Origin: Galaxea fascicularis
Taxonomy: Eukaryota; Cnidaria; Anthozoa; Scleractinia; Euphylliidae
DNA: 64,000 nucleotides
Direction: 5' to 3'
Assembly: GCA_948470475.1 (NCBI GenBank)
Contig: OX419337.1
Span: 27,806,372-27,870,371 of the forward strand
Below the pieces are notes generated by a model. It was not told the DNA's origin, ran no database searches, and saw only the letters and a list, made by a program, of their open reading frames with translations. Numbering within the stretch: the first letter of the stretch is position 1; the number at the start of each line of letters is the position of its first letter. Position numbers and translations under genes: made by a program. Shown here in pieces: positions 1 through 11,374 of the stretch.

Positions 1-662
1 TGACAATCAAAGGCCTAACGTTTGTTTGCCAAGTCTACAATGTAAACACCTTTCTCCAACTTAGATATCCAAATGGATTCTTTGTCACCATAAACACTGT
101 CCAATCAAAAACCATTACCAACTAAATAATACCAAGTTACACAAAATTAATGATGATGTACAGTTCACAAAATATCCATACCCCAAACAGGAGGGATTGG
201 AAATTCTGAGGAAAAGGGAAGGGGGGGGGGGGGAGAGTGGAGGGTGAAGGTAAATTGGAATTTTAGGGGTTTCATTAAAGATTTTGCACAGTTGGGTAAG
301 AGGCAAGTGGATCTGGTCAGGATAATTAACTTGGCTGTGGTCTTCTATTGAAAAACTTGGTGGGGATTTTAAAAGCTGTGTTCACAGATGGTCAATTTGC
401 CCATAAACGGGCCCTTACTGAAACTCCTGGAATTTCCAAAGGGTGGGGGGAGAGAAAATCCCATCTGTGGAGGAGGTACACTGCATGGATCTCTTCTGGA
501 ACTACACTTTCACAGTCCTGATAATTATTGTTGTTAGCCAAGTCTACTAAAAATCAAAATACTTTACTCCAACTTAGATATTCATGTTTCAAGTTTGCTT
601 ATACCAGGCACAAATTCCATCATTGCTAACATGACACCAGGTATACATAACATTTAACATAC
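1..662. other. intron / distal part of the MIPOL1-like gene, repeat-bearing
   Basis: No exon is recognised here. The stretch should be an intron of the minus-strand coiled-coil gene to its right, because the last visible exon ends in a good donor at 662. Around 180-480 there is a G-rich dispersed repeat with a run of 13 G near 221-233. Related G-rich copies occur near 3350-3550 and, in the other orientation, near 40160-40510. All share the phrases 'GGTCAATTTGCCC' or 'GGGTTTCATTAA'. Confidence 0.45.
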
Positions 663-3600
663 CCTGTGTGTTCTCGTTCAGTTCTCCTTAGTTTGTCCAG
701 TAATTCTTCACGTTCACTGTAAGCTAGCTGAAGTCTTGCATTCACTGCAGCATCACGTTCTTTTTGTGCCTGGTAGATTTTTTCAACAAGTGCTGAAAGC
801 GGCAAAACAGTTATGTCACACAATGAAGCTAACTAATTAGATGTCAGCTGGTCAAACATCTCCACAAAATGACAAATTAATTTGTCCACAAATCAGCCTC
901 ATACACACTCTCACAACAATGTGAGACATGTGCACCATAAAGAAAATAATAATGACGTTATTATTGATTGTTACATGCATTTATCCTGTAGACATGACAA
1001 ACACTGTACATGTATTACTCAAATCAAAACAAAATTATCTTTAATGTGAGAGGAAAATATCCTTTGCTAGCGCATAAAGGCCCAGAACAACTAAATGGTT
1101 AAATGACTGTACATATATGTTGTGGTTCACATTTTTCTTTGGTTCAAAAATTTTCAAACCAGTTTAATTTTCCTTGGTCTTAGATTATGGTAATGAATCT
1201 GAGACAAAGGAAAATTAAAATTAAACTGGTTTGAAAATTTTTAAACTAAAGAAAAATGTGAACCACAACATATACACCATATTTACTAGGATTAACTAAT
1301 TGTTTATACTGATGCTAAATAATACAATTATCATTATTTTATCACTGATGAAAAAAGTAAAATTAATGTAATGTACATTCATTTTACTTGTTTTAACAGT
1401 TTCCACATTTGCTTACTAAGATTCAACATTGGTCAAATGTTGAACGTGTTTTTAAAACTGTCTTAAGCCTAAGACTCAAGAGTGAGTTCTTGAATTATAC
1501 CAGAGCTGGGAACAGGAAGTTAGATCCCCAGCTACTCTGAAACAGCAAAACAACAGATAAACTATACCACAATACACATGTAGCTGGATTCCCTGACTGC
1601 TGTTTTACGCATTCCCATCTCCTTATAATAAGTTATTTACAACGTAAGTGACAGCCCTGTAGCAAAATAATATTGTGAGTGATGATGGCAAATACAAGTT
1701 AAAATTTGGTGGCCTAGGTAATATTAATACAGTTAATGATTTGATTTGGAGTTCACTTGATTTACAGTCTCTCTAATAAGTAGAACACCTGTGTTCCGCT
1801 AGAACGATTTAAGACTTAAATAAAGTTGTTGTTATTATTAATTATTTTATTATTATTATTAGCCATCCCATGCTGGTGTAATTAAATTGGTAAGTAGACA
1901 GGAATAATATTGGTACATTGATCTGATACAAAAACATTGTATATACAAAATTTCAACAGTAGTATTATATTTCTACATGTAATTTTTGCTAAAACGGTAA
2001 TATCTCTATGTAAGTAGCTAATCAATATTCGGTTTTGGGTTTATTTTGTTGATTTGACTGACTTTTAGAAGTGACCACCTCCCACAAGCGAGCACTAGCT
2101 TTGTTGTGCACCAAGGGTGGTCTCTTACAAGAGACTTGCCTCAAGTAATTGTGACACTCTTGTAAAACTTGACAATGGTTGTAGTGGCTGGGTGCCCTGT
2201 TATTTGTCTTTGAGCCCTTGTCACACGTTCTGATTGCTAGCCATGAGTGTCAGTAGTTTGAAGGCGATTCACTCTGAGTTATGAAGCGTCATTTTGCGAG
2301 TGTTTTTGGTCATTTGTCATTGTGGTAGGTCGCATTTCCCTTTTTGTTGATTGTCAAGTGGAAGTGGTGTAATAATAAACACAAAGGCTTCGTCAACCAA
2401 GTGAGTTTGTTCCTTGCACTGGTCTACATGTGTTTGACTTATATGATGATGGTGACTGCCAGGAATGGACAGGGGAAGGGTTGTTATGCCTTAATCACAG
2501 GATGTCTTGAATTACAGTCATCTTGATTCCTCATTTTTTTTTTCAAGATGATTTAATTTGAAGAAAAACATGTCCATACCTGCTCCCCTGGTAGCAACTT
2601 TAGACTCTGTCTGAGCTAATAATTCGTCACGACTCATCTTGGATGCTTGAATTTCAGCTTCAGCCTTTGTTAATTTATCTGTAAGCTAAACAATTAATAC
2701 AAACTGTGAATTTCTGGACACAACAGAACATTGTTAGATGAATAAACCAGGTAAGTTAGTTTATAATTTAACTACTTACATGTACAATGTATTTAAGCCA
2801 AGAGCAAGGTCTTCATGGGAAAATCTCAAACTGAGGCCTTGCCATATTAGAAAGAATAACTTAAAGGTGTTTTGTGATCTCACCATTCCAATCAAGGACA
2901 TACATGTATTTTAAGGGAGAACTCACAATTCCCCTATAGTGACTTTTATTGTCCTCGTTTCAGGCATGACCCACAAATCATTCAAGATAACCACACATCA
3001 TTTTCCCACAAGTTTTAAAATTACTGTTTTATTTAAATTAGTGCAAAAAAATCACCTAAAAATTGCTTTGCAAAGCTTACAGTGTAGTTACGCCCTGGTT
3101 GCAAAGCCTTCCAGTTCATAAGGGCAACCAGGAAATATTAGTTCTTGCACCAAAGTCAGGGTTGTAGGTAAGAAATTACTCAGCTGGTTTAGGTAGCAGT
3201 TGAGCCAGCTAAAGCCAACATGGGGGTGGGTTACCGTGTGTTTGCCGGCCAAAATCCAGCCAGTGATCACTTCTTTCTCAGCTGGCAAATTTTGCCGGCA
3301 GCTGGTGCTTAGCGACGACCATGCAAAGTTATATGTTGGGCGCCCTGGGATTTTAAGGGTTTAAAGATTTTGGGTACCCAACTACTTTCTTTGAGTTACT
3401 GCCTTGCAAAGTATGGAGCCTATTAAAAATAATTGGAATTTCTGGAGGATTGGGGTGGGCGTTACAAATCAAAATAGCCCTTTGTAGGGAGAGGGGGGGT
3501 GGGGGGGGGGAGGTAGAATATGGATATTTTCTGGAACCACACAATCTGGTTATGAGTATCATTATTATAAGACGTGAATGAAGAGCTGAGAAATTACCTG

Positions 3601-5291
3601 TAGATTCAAACGTTGGGCTACTGATAACTCTTCTCTGAATGAAGTATCATTCCCCAGGGTGCTTGATGTCAAGTTCATACTTGGTGAATACCTCCCATTT
3701 TCTCCAGGTATAACTCTTTCCTTATACAACTGTTCAGTTTTTTCTGCTAATTCAGCCTCAAGTTGCTGTCTTAGAGACTTTTCTGAGCTGAGCAGTTTTT
3801 CCCTTAAGAAAAAGATTAAATTAAAAGACAATTTTCCTGTTAAATTTGGTTGATATTTTCTTGATGGAATGAATATCTTTAACATTTCAACAAGTCAAAC
3901 ATTTTAAAGTTACATGGATGTGTTACTTCTTGAACAGAGTAAATCAATAACATGATAAGCATGGATACATAGTATGGAATATTTACGTAATCACCCTTTA
4001 AATCGTCACCATGAAGAAACCAGTGTTCATGAGAGAAATATTAAAGCACCTGCTGAAGTCTCCATTGATGTTTATTGTGTAGCAAAAATACCAAGAACTA
4101 CAGTGCAGCTTAAAGATGACAACTGAGAAAATTACCTAACGGCAATATTTTTTAATTCTTTCCTACAATTACAATTCCATATAAAGATGTAGGAACTCAT
4201 GTTCACAAAGTTTCAGTTAATATTGTGAGTGTACAGTGTATGTTTTTGATATGGATCCTTCCAGAAATAACTTTTTTGGACAAAGAAATGTTATTTTAGC
4301 AATTTGCCTGAACTTAAAATAGCATTTATTTTTCATTACTATTAATTTTGCTATAGCAAAAACGAAACAAACTCTGAACTTAGAAATATTTGATAACTAA
4401 AAAAATTAAATGTCCTGTCGTGCCTTGGCAAACACGGATTAAAAAATTCAATTCTATAATACCACCCGTCAGAACACATCTCTGGGCATTTTTGTTCCGC
4501 TGTTCACAGACAGTTGGCCAGAAAACATATTTGGGAAGTTGAAAGAAAAGGGATAAACTTAAAATAGCGTATTACAACGACTATTCTACGAAGCTGTATG
4601 TGATACATAAAGTGTCACTTTAAAACGATTGTTACTGATGATTGCTGTAATGTGTACTTAACGCGTATTGATTTTAAATTGTATCCGCTTCGATGTTACA
4701 ATACCGTATGTACATGTCTCTAACATCGACCTCGTCACTCAAAAGACAACATTCAGCACGAAGCCTTTTGTAAAAACAAGCCCAGTTTGTGTTTCATGGA
4801 CTACTTATCAACAACATTGAAAACAGTTGTTGTAATTCATTTAAACCAAAACTAAAAGAGGAGTAATTATTAACGCACTCAAGAACTGATTCCATATCGG
4901 CGACATTATTTTCTTTGCGCATCGTTGCTACCGTGCAATATTTGCTAACAAGCCTTCAAACACTCGTTACTTCGCAACAAACAATTCCTTGTCACAAGAG
5001 TTAAAAAACTGTTTCACCTCAAAGACTAAACGTAGACTCTGGAAGTGAAAATTCTAAGTAACTAAGCTTAATCACCGCTTTAACTTACTTCTCTTCGAGG
5101 TCTAATCGAAGGTTTGCAATTCTTTGCCTCGCTCCCTTCATTGCCGCTCTCAAGTTGTGTTTAATTTCGTTCGCGTCGTCAAATTCGGGCTTTTGCTCAG
5201 AATATCCATTTACCAAACCACCGTGGCCTCTTGCAAACGAAAAATCCTCACCGTTGTCGAGGTATTCCAAACTTTCATGGAGAGAATGCAT
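663..5291 (-). CDS. MIPOL1: MIPOL1-like coiled-coil protein, 5' part (4 exons, runs off the left edge)
   Basis: Four exons join in phase: 5089-5291, 3598-3802, 2580-2685 and 663-792, encoding the first 214 residues. The downstream part is outside the window. From about residue 50 the protein is a heptad-rich coiled coil (LRLDLEEKEKLLSSEK and AELAEKTEQLYKER are typical). Exon 4 encodes ALVEKIYQAQKERDAAV followed by NARLQLA. This closely matches the AALVEE-YFAQKERDEAV-SRLQLA stretch I recall from vertebrate MIPOL1 (mirror-image polydactyly 1), a coiled-coil protein of poorly known function. I chose the ATG at 5291; the frame is open upstream to 5363 but without ATG. The acceptor of exon 3 is the AG at 2687-2686, because the nearer AG at 2680-2679 would put a stop in frame. 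Another coiled-coil family is possible, so the name is probable, not certain. Confidence 0.62.
1115..1272. repeat. hairpin MITE in MIPOL1-like intron
   Basis: The two ends are near-perfect inverted repeats of about 65 bases (ATATGTTGTGGTTCACATTT at the left, its complement at the right) around a loop of about 30 bases. This is the form of a short non-autonomous TIR element. It contains no coding sequence. Confidence 0.7.
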
Positions 5292-5429
5292 TTTGGACGC
5301 AGCAGGAATATGTTGTTGGGTACGCCAAAATAATTCGATGTTTGACTTTCGGTTCTTAGCCAATTAGAATTTAGGAATCGTCATAGACAATTGAAGAAAA
5401 TTACATGACAGGGAAGACGAGGAATAATC
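5292..5429. promoter_or_regulatory. short divergent promoter between MIPOL1-like and four-RRM gene 1
   Basis: Only 138 bp separate the ATG of the minus-strand MIPOL1-like gene (5291) from the ATG of the plus-strand RRM gene (5430). Both 5' UTRs and both core promoters must fit here or overlap the genes, so this is probably a bidirectional promoter. I see no TATA box placed convincingly for either gene. Confidence 0.5.
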
Positions 5430-6713
5430 ATGGCGGCGCTTGCAGCGTGCAAATCATCTTCTTTCAGATTGTTCAGTGTTTTCCAGGCACGTTTTCTTTC
5501 TAAACTACCCAAACTCGCATTTTCGTTGCATCCTTATGAAAAGGTCGTAAATCGTGAATCATTTACTACACTAAATTTTACAAGAACACTGTTTCAAAGC
5601 CACAGTGTTCTGGCTGGTCACGAAGAGGGTGGGGAAGTTCCCAACGAAGAACCTAACCTTGTTCATCCACTGGAAAGGACAATATTTGTCGGCAAGCTGA
5701 TGCCTACAACCACACAAGAATCAGTTAAGGATTATTTTTCTCAGTTCGGGGTTGTTGAAGAAGTGTACTTGAAAGCTTCAACGAAAAATTACGACTTGAG
5801 GTCTTGTGCCTTTGTACAATTTGAGGACGCATCAAGTTTGGAAAAGGTTTGCAGTACTAACCTAGAACATGTAATCGACAATAGAGGTGTGAATGTACAA
5901 AAGTATGCGGCCTCGAATTTAACAAGGATACACGTCTCTGATGTCCCTCTTGAGCTGGATGAAAGCCACCTTAAAGAGCATTTCTCTCAGTTTGGAACTA
6001 TTAATGAGGTCGAGTTTGTCGCTAACAGCTCCTTGGTTGACAGAGAAAGTTATTGTTTCGTGGAATTCACCACACCAAGTGCAGCACTAAAGGCATTGGC
6101 ATCGCCATGGCAACAGATTGGACACCATCTTGTGGAAGTGAAAAAATTTACAGCAAAGAAGCAAAACTATGTAAAAGGGAAGGCTGTCATACATGAAGTG
6201 CCAGACAACATTACTGTTGAAATTTTAAGAGATTACTTTAGTAAATTTGGAGACCTAGTATCCATAGACATGGTGTTCTATGAAAAGAAAGGCAGAAGAA
6301 AGGAAATGGCATTTCTCATTTTTTCTGATGATAAGAGTGTTGAGAGAATAGCTGAGAAGAATGGCAAACACATAATAGACAACGAGGAAATTATCGTGGA
6401 GCGAGCAAGCTCTAATCTCAAATCTCAAGATCGTGATCTGAAAATCTTTGTGGATAAGATTCCAGGAACAGTATCAGAGCTCAAAGTTAGGAAACACTTT
6501 AGCAACTTTGGCCTTGCATATTTAGTCAAAAAATGGAGAAGTGAAGAAAACATATTGAGTTGCATTGTCAAGTTTAATACCAGGGCTGAAGTTGATCGTG
6601 TTATTGCACAAACACCACATGGTTTGGGTGGAGAAAAATTGATTGTGAAAAGGATTGGGTGGACTGCACCTCCACAGGATACCCAGCTTAAAGCTATGCT
6701 GACTTTGCTGTGA
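5430..6713 (+). CDS. four-RRM protein, predicted mitochondrial, intronless (copy 1)
   Basis: This 427-residue single-exon ORF encodes four RNA-recognition motifs at roughly residues 83-160, 165-240, 251-327 and 337-412. Each has an RNP2-like strand (TIFVGKL, RIHVSDV, AVIHEVP, KIFVDKI), the helix phrase 'LKEHFSQFG' or a variant, and an RNP1-like strand (CAFVQF, YCFVEF, MAFLIF, CIVKF). Residues 1-60 are rich in Ala, Ser, Arg, Lys and Phe with almost no acidic residues, which fits a mitochondrial presequence (inference). The RNP1 strands lack the full K/R-G-x-F/Y consensus, so RNA affinity may differ from classical RRMs. It is paralogous to the genes at 32682 and 40943. I recognise no vertebrate orthologue. 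A likely role is organelle RNA processing or stability. Confidence 0.85.
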   Translation: MAALAACKSSSFRLFSVFQARFLSKLPKLAFSLHPYEKVVNRESFTTLNFTRTLFQSHSVLAGHEEGGEVPNEEPNLVHPLERTIFVGKLMPTTTQESVKDYFSQFGVVEEVYLKASTKNYDLRSCAFVQFEDASSLEKVCSTNLEHVIDNRGVNVQKYAASNLTRIHVSDVPLELDESHLKEHFSQFGTINEVEFVANSSLVDRESYCFVEFTTPSAALKALASPWQQIGHHLVEVKKFTAKKQNYVKGKAVIHEVPDNITVEILRDYFSKFGDLVSIDMVFYEKKGRRKEMAFLIFSDDKSVERIAEKNGKHIIDNEEIIVERASSNLKSQDRDLKIFVDKIPGTVSELKVRKHFSNFGLAYLVKKWRSEENILSCIVKFNTRAEVDRVIAQTPHGLGGEKLIVKRIGWTAPPQDTQLKAMLTLL

Positions 6714-7926
6714 AAGAGAGAAAGGTCTGGTATTACGCCTGGTTCATGAGAAAAACAAAATTCTTCCGGAAATCTGGAGATTTTGCTGGGAATCGGGAGA
6801 CGGCAGTTTTTGTTGGAAAAATGACAGTTCAGGGACATTGAAGAAAAAAAAACAGGACATTGAATGAAATTTGTATTTTGATTTTGATAGGTTAAAAACT
6901 GGGAAGGTTCTTCTAAACCTCTGGGAGGACTTACAGTTACACACAGTGTTGCTCAAACCACATTTGTTATGGTTGTCAGTTGCCATACCATTCAGTCCTA
7001 TGTGTATTGTTAATTAAGCGTTGAAATTTTTGTAATTTTATAACAGGTAAATTGGATAAACACATCTTTGAGTCACATTAAGGGAGTCAGAGTCTGAAAT
7101 GTTTAAGATTTCATACACGTATGTAAATGAAAGTCATTTCAACCTGTATCTTGCCAAAGTTTAACCTTAGATTTAATAAACAACAGAGTGACTTGAACAA
7201 TTTATGTGTAAGTTTTAAACCAAGACATTAAATGAAGGGCTTGGTGCAAAAAGGGTGTAAATGACAATTGGATCTTTTAAAAAAATCCTTCTTTTGGCTT
7301 GTCACTCAGAGATTGTGTGATGAACCAAAAGAAGGTATGCATGGGAGTATATTGACTTGTTTGATTGCAACCTAATTAGCTCTCCATTGGACAACAGGGG
7401 TAATGATGCCGATTGACTTGTCCAACTTTTGATTCATTTGTTTTAATATTCAAGCATGAAAACAATACAAGTTTATTGTTCCTACTCATTCACTGCAACT
7501 ACACCCAGCAAGAAAATGATATAATGATAATGGTAATTATTATTATCGTAGGACCGGGTGAGGAGCGTTGCGTGACTTCAACCCAAGCGGCTGCATGCAA
7601 AGAAGACTACATAGGACCATGCTCTGGACCCAACGCTAGCGAAAACAAGCTCATTATTGAAAGACTGATTTTCTACAACGTTCATTGGCAGGAAAATAAT
7701 TGAGTTATAAAGAAAACTTCGCTAAACTAAATTCTGTTTGGATATAATTACTTGACATTGTCGTCTTTGTTACGGATATTCTCAGCAAAACTCCAGGAAA
7801 AAGTACAACTTAACAAACTAAAACTATTTCTTCGTCCTCCAAACAGAGATGTAAGTGGCTGCTCAGTGCACTCTGTGTAACTTCTTTATGGGTACATGTA
7901 CCCCGACATTTCTACCGGACTGTTGG
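6714..7926. other. 3' UTR and convergent intergenic region
   Basis: An AATAAA at 7175-7180 is a plausible polyadenylation signal for the upstream four-RRM gene. The rest lies between two convergent genes. A short open frame near 7413-7703 shows no family features and I do not call it a gene. Confidence 0.5.
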
Positions 7927-8688
7927 CTAGAACGTGGACTGTGGAACTTCACGAATAAGAATTCCATATGGGCGCACATCATCATTATCTACTCGAGACA
8001 ACCAGTAATCAGCGCCAGTTCCAGTTATCGAAGCCGGGGCTATTTCAAGGCGACCAGCTCCCTGATCCGGATTAACACGATTCTGTAAAGCAATCTTGTA
8101 TCTTTTCCCTTCCAGTTCAAATTCTTTTGCATAGTGCCTTTCAACCATTTCGAGGCTGGGGCTAGAGTAGATGCCTTTACCGTAGAAATGTCTCGGTCCA
8201 GGTTTATACCCCTCTTTCACGATCATGCTGGCCCTGTTCATATAAGTTCCGTGGTAGGCAACAGGCCATTCTCCAGGTGCTTGATCCGTTCGAATTCCAT
8301 CAGGCCCAAGCCACTCATCATCTTCGTATTTGTCCAGAACTCTAACTGCAAATCGTTTCCACCCGTACGGTCGCTTGTATTCGAATTCACCTCTCATGAA
8401 TTTCTTACCCTCATCTTTCATATCAGTCAAGTCATAATCAAATTTGGGATCCAGGTCATTGCCATCAAACGTTTCCGTAATTAGCCGGGAAACGTCTGGG
8501 TCTCCACGCATCACGAGAATCTGGCCTGTGGTCAAACCACTCTGGTGGCTGCTGCCACGCAAAGTTCGGTCATCTGTGGGGACCTTTTTCAAAAGATCAT
8601 GGACAGAATATCTCCCTCCACTCCTAAAAACAACGTTTTTCCCCAGGATGGCCGAAATTCCAGCGACTAATAACTTGGCATTGGACAT
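7927..8688 (-). CDS. ADP-ribosyltransferase-like protein without ubiquitin domain (ART copy 1)
   Basis: This intronless 253-residue protein has a conserved N-terminal motif shared with its paralogues (MSNAKLL-AG-SAILG then YSVHDLL, residues 1-33), then a linker (about 40-75) and a C-terminal fold. The ART-like signatures are YHGT (His146) and YGKGIYSSP (Tyr174). These match the first two members of the H-Y-E triad of PARP-type enzymes. In the expected third position I see the strand [10 protein letters not shown] and no clear catalytic Glu, as in some mono-ADP-ribosyltransferase or Gig2-like proteins. The position where copies at 30119 and 36672 carry a ubiquitin-like domain holds only about 35 unrelated residues here. 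The ATG at 8688 begins the conserved motif; the frame extends to 8700 only with a GTG. It converges with four-RRM gene 1. Enzyme activity is inferred. Confidence 0.78.
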   Translation of the reverse strand: MSNAKLLVAGISAILGKNVVFRSGGRYSVHDLLKKVPTDDRTLRGSSHQSGLTTGQILVMRGDPDVSRLITETFDGNDLDPKFDYDLTDMKDEGKKFMRGEFEYKRPYGWKRFAVRVLDKYEDDEWLGPDGIRTDQAPGEWPVAYHGTYMNRASMIVKEGYKPGPRHFYGKGIYSSPSLEMVERHYAKEFELEGKRYKIALQNRVNPDQGAGRLEIAPASITGTGADYWLSRVDNDDVRPYGILIREVPQSTF

Positions 8689-9200
8689 TTTAACTGCCAC
8701 GATTGCATCAGCTACTAACGACTAGCAAAATTGAGTTTGTTTTTCCTTACAGTTTCAGTAGCGTAAAGATAGGGAGGACTCTAATTACCCTAAGGCCGGG
8801 ATGCCAACCCTTAAGAACTCTGCTGATTGTAGACCAATGCCGTCATTAGAAATTGTCCTATCCGGCTGAAGTTGTCTGTGTGTGCTATTGAGATTTCGTT
8901 TAAATAATATATGTAGTGCAAACTGTTTTCGAGTTACCAACGACGATGTGTTAATAATTAAAAAAAAAAAACAATGTTTCGTACTTAATTACTAAATCTT
9001 TCTTTTGGTGTTCTAGAAATATATTGGTTATCTGATGAGGGAATAAGCTTCATTGAAATTAGTTTTAACTGGACCACAAAAATATCAGAAATCACCATCC
9101 TTTATCTCTTCCTTTGTTGCCAAAACTTAAAACGCAATCAACCTCCAGCTCATCCAAGATAAGGTGTTCCAGGTGATAATTTAACCACTGAACCCTGGTT
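8689..9200. promoter_or_regulatory. 5' flank of ART copy 1, duplicated upstream of ART copy 2
   Basis: Segments at 8700-9120 are recognisable again at 10943-11480. Shared phrases include GTAAAGATAGGGA, ATATTGGTTAT or GTATTGGTTAT, and CATCCTTTATCTCTTCCT. The duplication that made the second ART gene therefore carried its promoter region. No core element is identified with confidence. Confidence 0.55.
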
Positions 9201-10399
9201 TTCTTTCTTTTAATTTTTTCTTGTTTTGTGCTGGTTTTTGTAAATAAAGTATAAAGTATGCCGAATTCAGTATGAAGCCAAGCGCAAAACCTCTATTGTA
9301 AGAATGAGTTTTGTTTGCATGAGAATAAAAATACGCAAAAGGCTTCGTGCTTACCTTTGTCTTAAAGCAAAGGCTTGGGGCAACTCGGAAATGCCGTTTT
9401 CTCAGGGACCATATTTTTTAAAGTTAGATATCTAGATTCTGAAAATGAGGCGAAAACTGATTCAAGAGTGTTCCCTGCGCTAATTTCTAATTTAGATTCC
9501 CACGTAGATCTTCAACTTAGTCTAATTTGAGGCAAACAACCCATTTGATTTCAGCTCAGTCGAAATCCTTTTTAGCAAGTCTCTATTTTGTTTTCAAGGT
9601 AGTTATTGAAGCCTAGTTTGATAAGTTAGCTTTGGTTTTATCGGTGACAATGTTGTATTTAGTTCAACAGCGTAGCCTTGATAGCCCGGTCAACGTTTCG
9701 CAATTTCATGAATAAATGATAAGAAGAAATTCTTCCGTTATTCCTTTTGAGTGAGGAGCTTTATAACTAATAATGATAGTAAAAACATTTAAAGCAAACA
9801 TTCACAATTGAACTTAACAAGTTATGAATCTCAACTGGCAGGTGAGGCGGACAAGTTAGCTGTTAATTATCGTTGCCGAGGAGGTGAACTTGGGACAACC
9901 GAGAAACAACTCCACCAGGCTTTCTGTAAGGAATTTGAAGACAGGACCTCGTGACTTTAATTTTAGTGCCGTGATCACTCGACCTTCATCGATTTCTCAA
10001 ATTATTATCGATTTGATGCAGAAATACCACTTGTGAATACTAAACAAGTAACGAAAGAGAGAATTCCAAGGAAGTGTATTAATTTGCATACATACAGAGA
10101 GATTGGGTCAACTTTCTTTTATTCCTTTAGTTATGTCGTGGAAGAACAACCCAAATATACATTGCGGTTTGTTTTCAGAAAATTACTGGAAAACTTTCTT
10201 TCGGTGTTCTCCTGGGAGAGTTTTATTGTAAGGAAAAGTCTGAGTTAAGGGTGCTTTGTGTAATTTTACAACAACAGACGCAAAAATCCCAATGGCGAAG
10301 TCGCTTTAAGTCTTTACAAAGGCAGCTAATGAAAATGTCGTTCTAGCTTCTATGAGTAAAAAGGTAATGGCTTCTGAATCAGGGATGAGTGGACGATGA
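9201..10399. other. intergenic, no gene recognised
   Basis: AT-rich sequence between the two tandem ART genes. The small open frames (for example 10033-10248) have no recognisable protein features. Confidence 0.4.
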
Positions 10400-10942
10400 C
10401 TACTGCCATGATCCGGGATGACGAGCGGATTGATCAGAACAATCTTGAACTTTTTCCCCTGACACGGGTTCAAACCCTTCTTTCGAAATCATCTCAGCCC
10501 TGCCCGTATCCGATTCCTGGTGGGAGACGGACCACTCGTCATGTGCTTGATCTGCCCTTATCCCAGTAAGATCAATCGAGTAGTCATCTTCACAATGGCC
10601 CAAACCGTTAGCAGCGATTTTTCTCCATCCGTTATGTGGCTTACACTCGAATCCTCCCCTCTTGTATACGACAACATTTTCTTCCAGGCTAGTTAAGTCT
10701 TGGTTCAAGTCCTTTGTAGCAAACTTGTCCGCTGACAGGGCAAAGTCCTGATTTCCATCCTGCTTAGGAATCGGACCTGCGACTGCAACGTTTTGGCCGT
10801 CGCAGCCAGACATAGCTCGATCGTCTTCAAGATGAACCTTTGTCAAAAGATCACCAACAGAATATTTCCCTCCTCTTTTTAACACAACGTTCTTGCGCAG
10901 GATTGCCGAAATTCCAGCGCTCAGTAACTTGGAATTAGACAT
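10400..10942 (-). pseudogene. decayed ART-like paralogue (ART copy 2)
   Basis: The N-terminus is intact (MSNSKLLSAGISAILRKNVV then GGKYSVGDLL), and the middle can be aligned to copy 1 (GGFECKPHNGWRKIA for [34 protein letters not shown] for the ART core). The catalytic YHGT has become SHQESDT. The YGKGIY block and everything after it is lost to a changed frame ending at 10400. A 180-residue product could still be made, but it lacks both recognisable catalytic motifs. It is best read as a pseudogene from tandem duplication of copy 1; a truncated regulatory protein is a weaker alternative. Confidence 0.7.
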
Positions 10943-11374
10943 TTCAATAGCCACGATTACAGCCAGCAAAATTTCGTCTGTTTTTCTTTTCTTAATTAAA
11001 TTACAGTCGCAATTCCAGCAGGGTAAAGATAGGGATGCCCGGATTATGCAAAACCTGACAATTTCTCTGTTGATGAGACCAATGTTTTCTTTTAAATAAT
11101 TGATGTAATGTAACAACGATATGTTACTACTGACTTTGAATAGCTGAGACCAAGATATTGGAACCCCCCAAAAAAGCAAATGTAATGGTTGAGTATTCTT
11201 TAAAATTATTTAAACAGTTTAACAAAGCTATGGATAAGCCTTTTGCAAATTCTTTTTCTTGCGTGTTGTGAAAACGCAGCCAAATATGACCGATCATGGT
11301 TAACTCCAGTCCATCTTTACAGCTCTTTACGGAAACAGCTTCACATGTTTGTTTAGGTATTCTAGAAGTGTATT

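Noticed and set aside
5292..5363. Longer N-terminus of the MIPOL1-like protein starting at 5363
   Set aside because: The frame is open but starts with TTG; the first ATG in frame is at 5291.
7413..7703. 96-codon plus-strand frame with several Cys between RRM copy 1 and ART copy 1
   Set aside because: No ATG-supported start, no domain, and it overlaps the 3' UTR and intergenic DNA.
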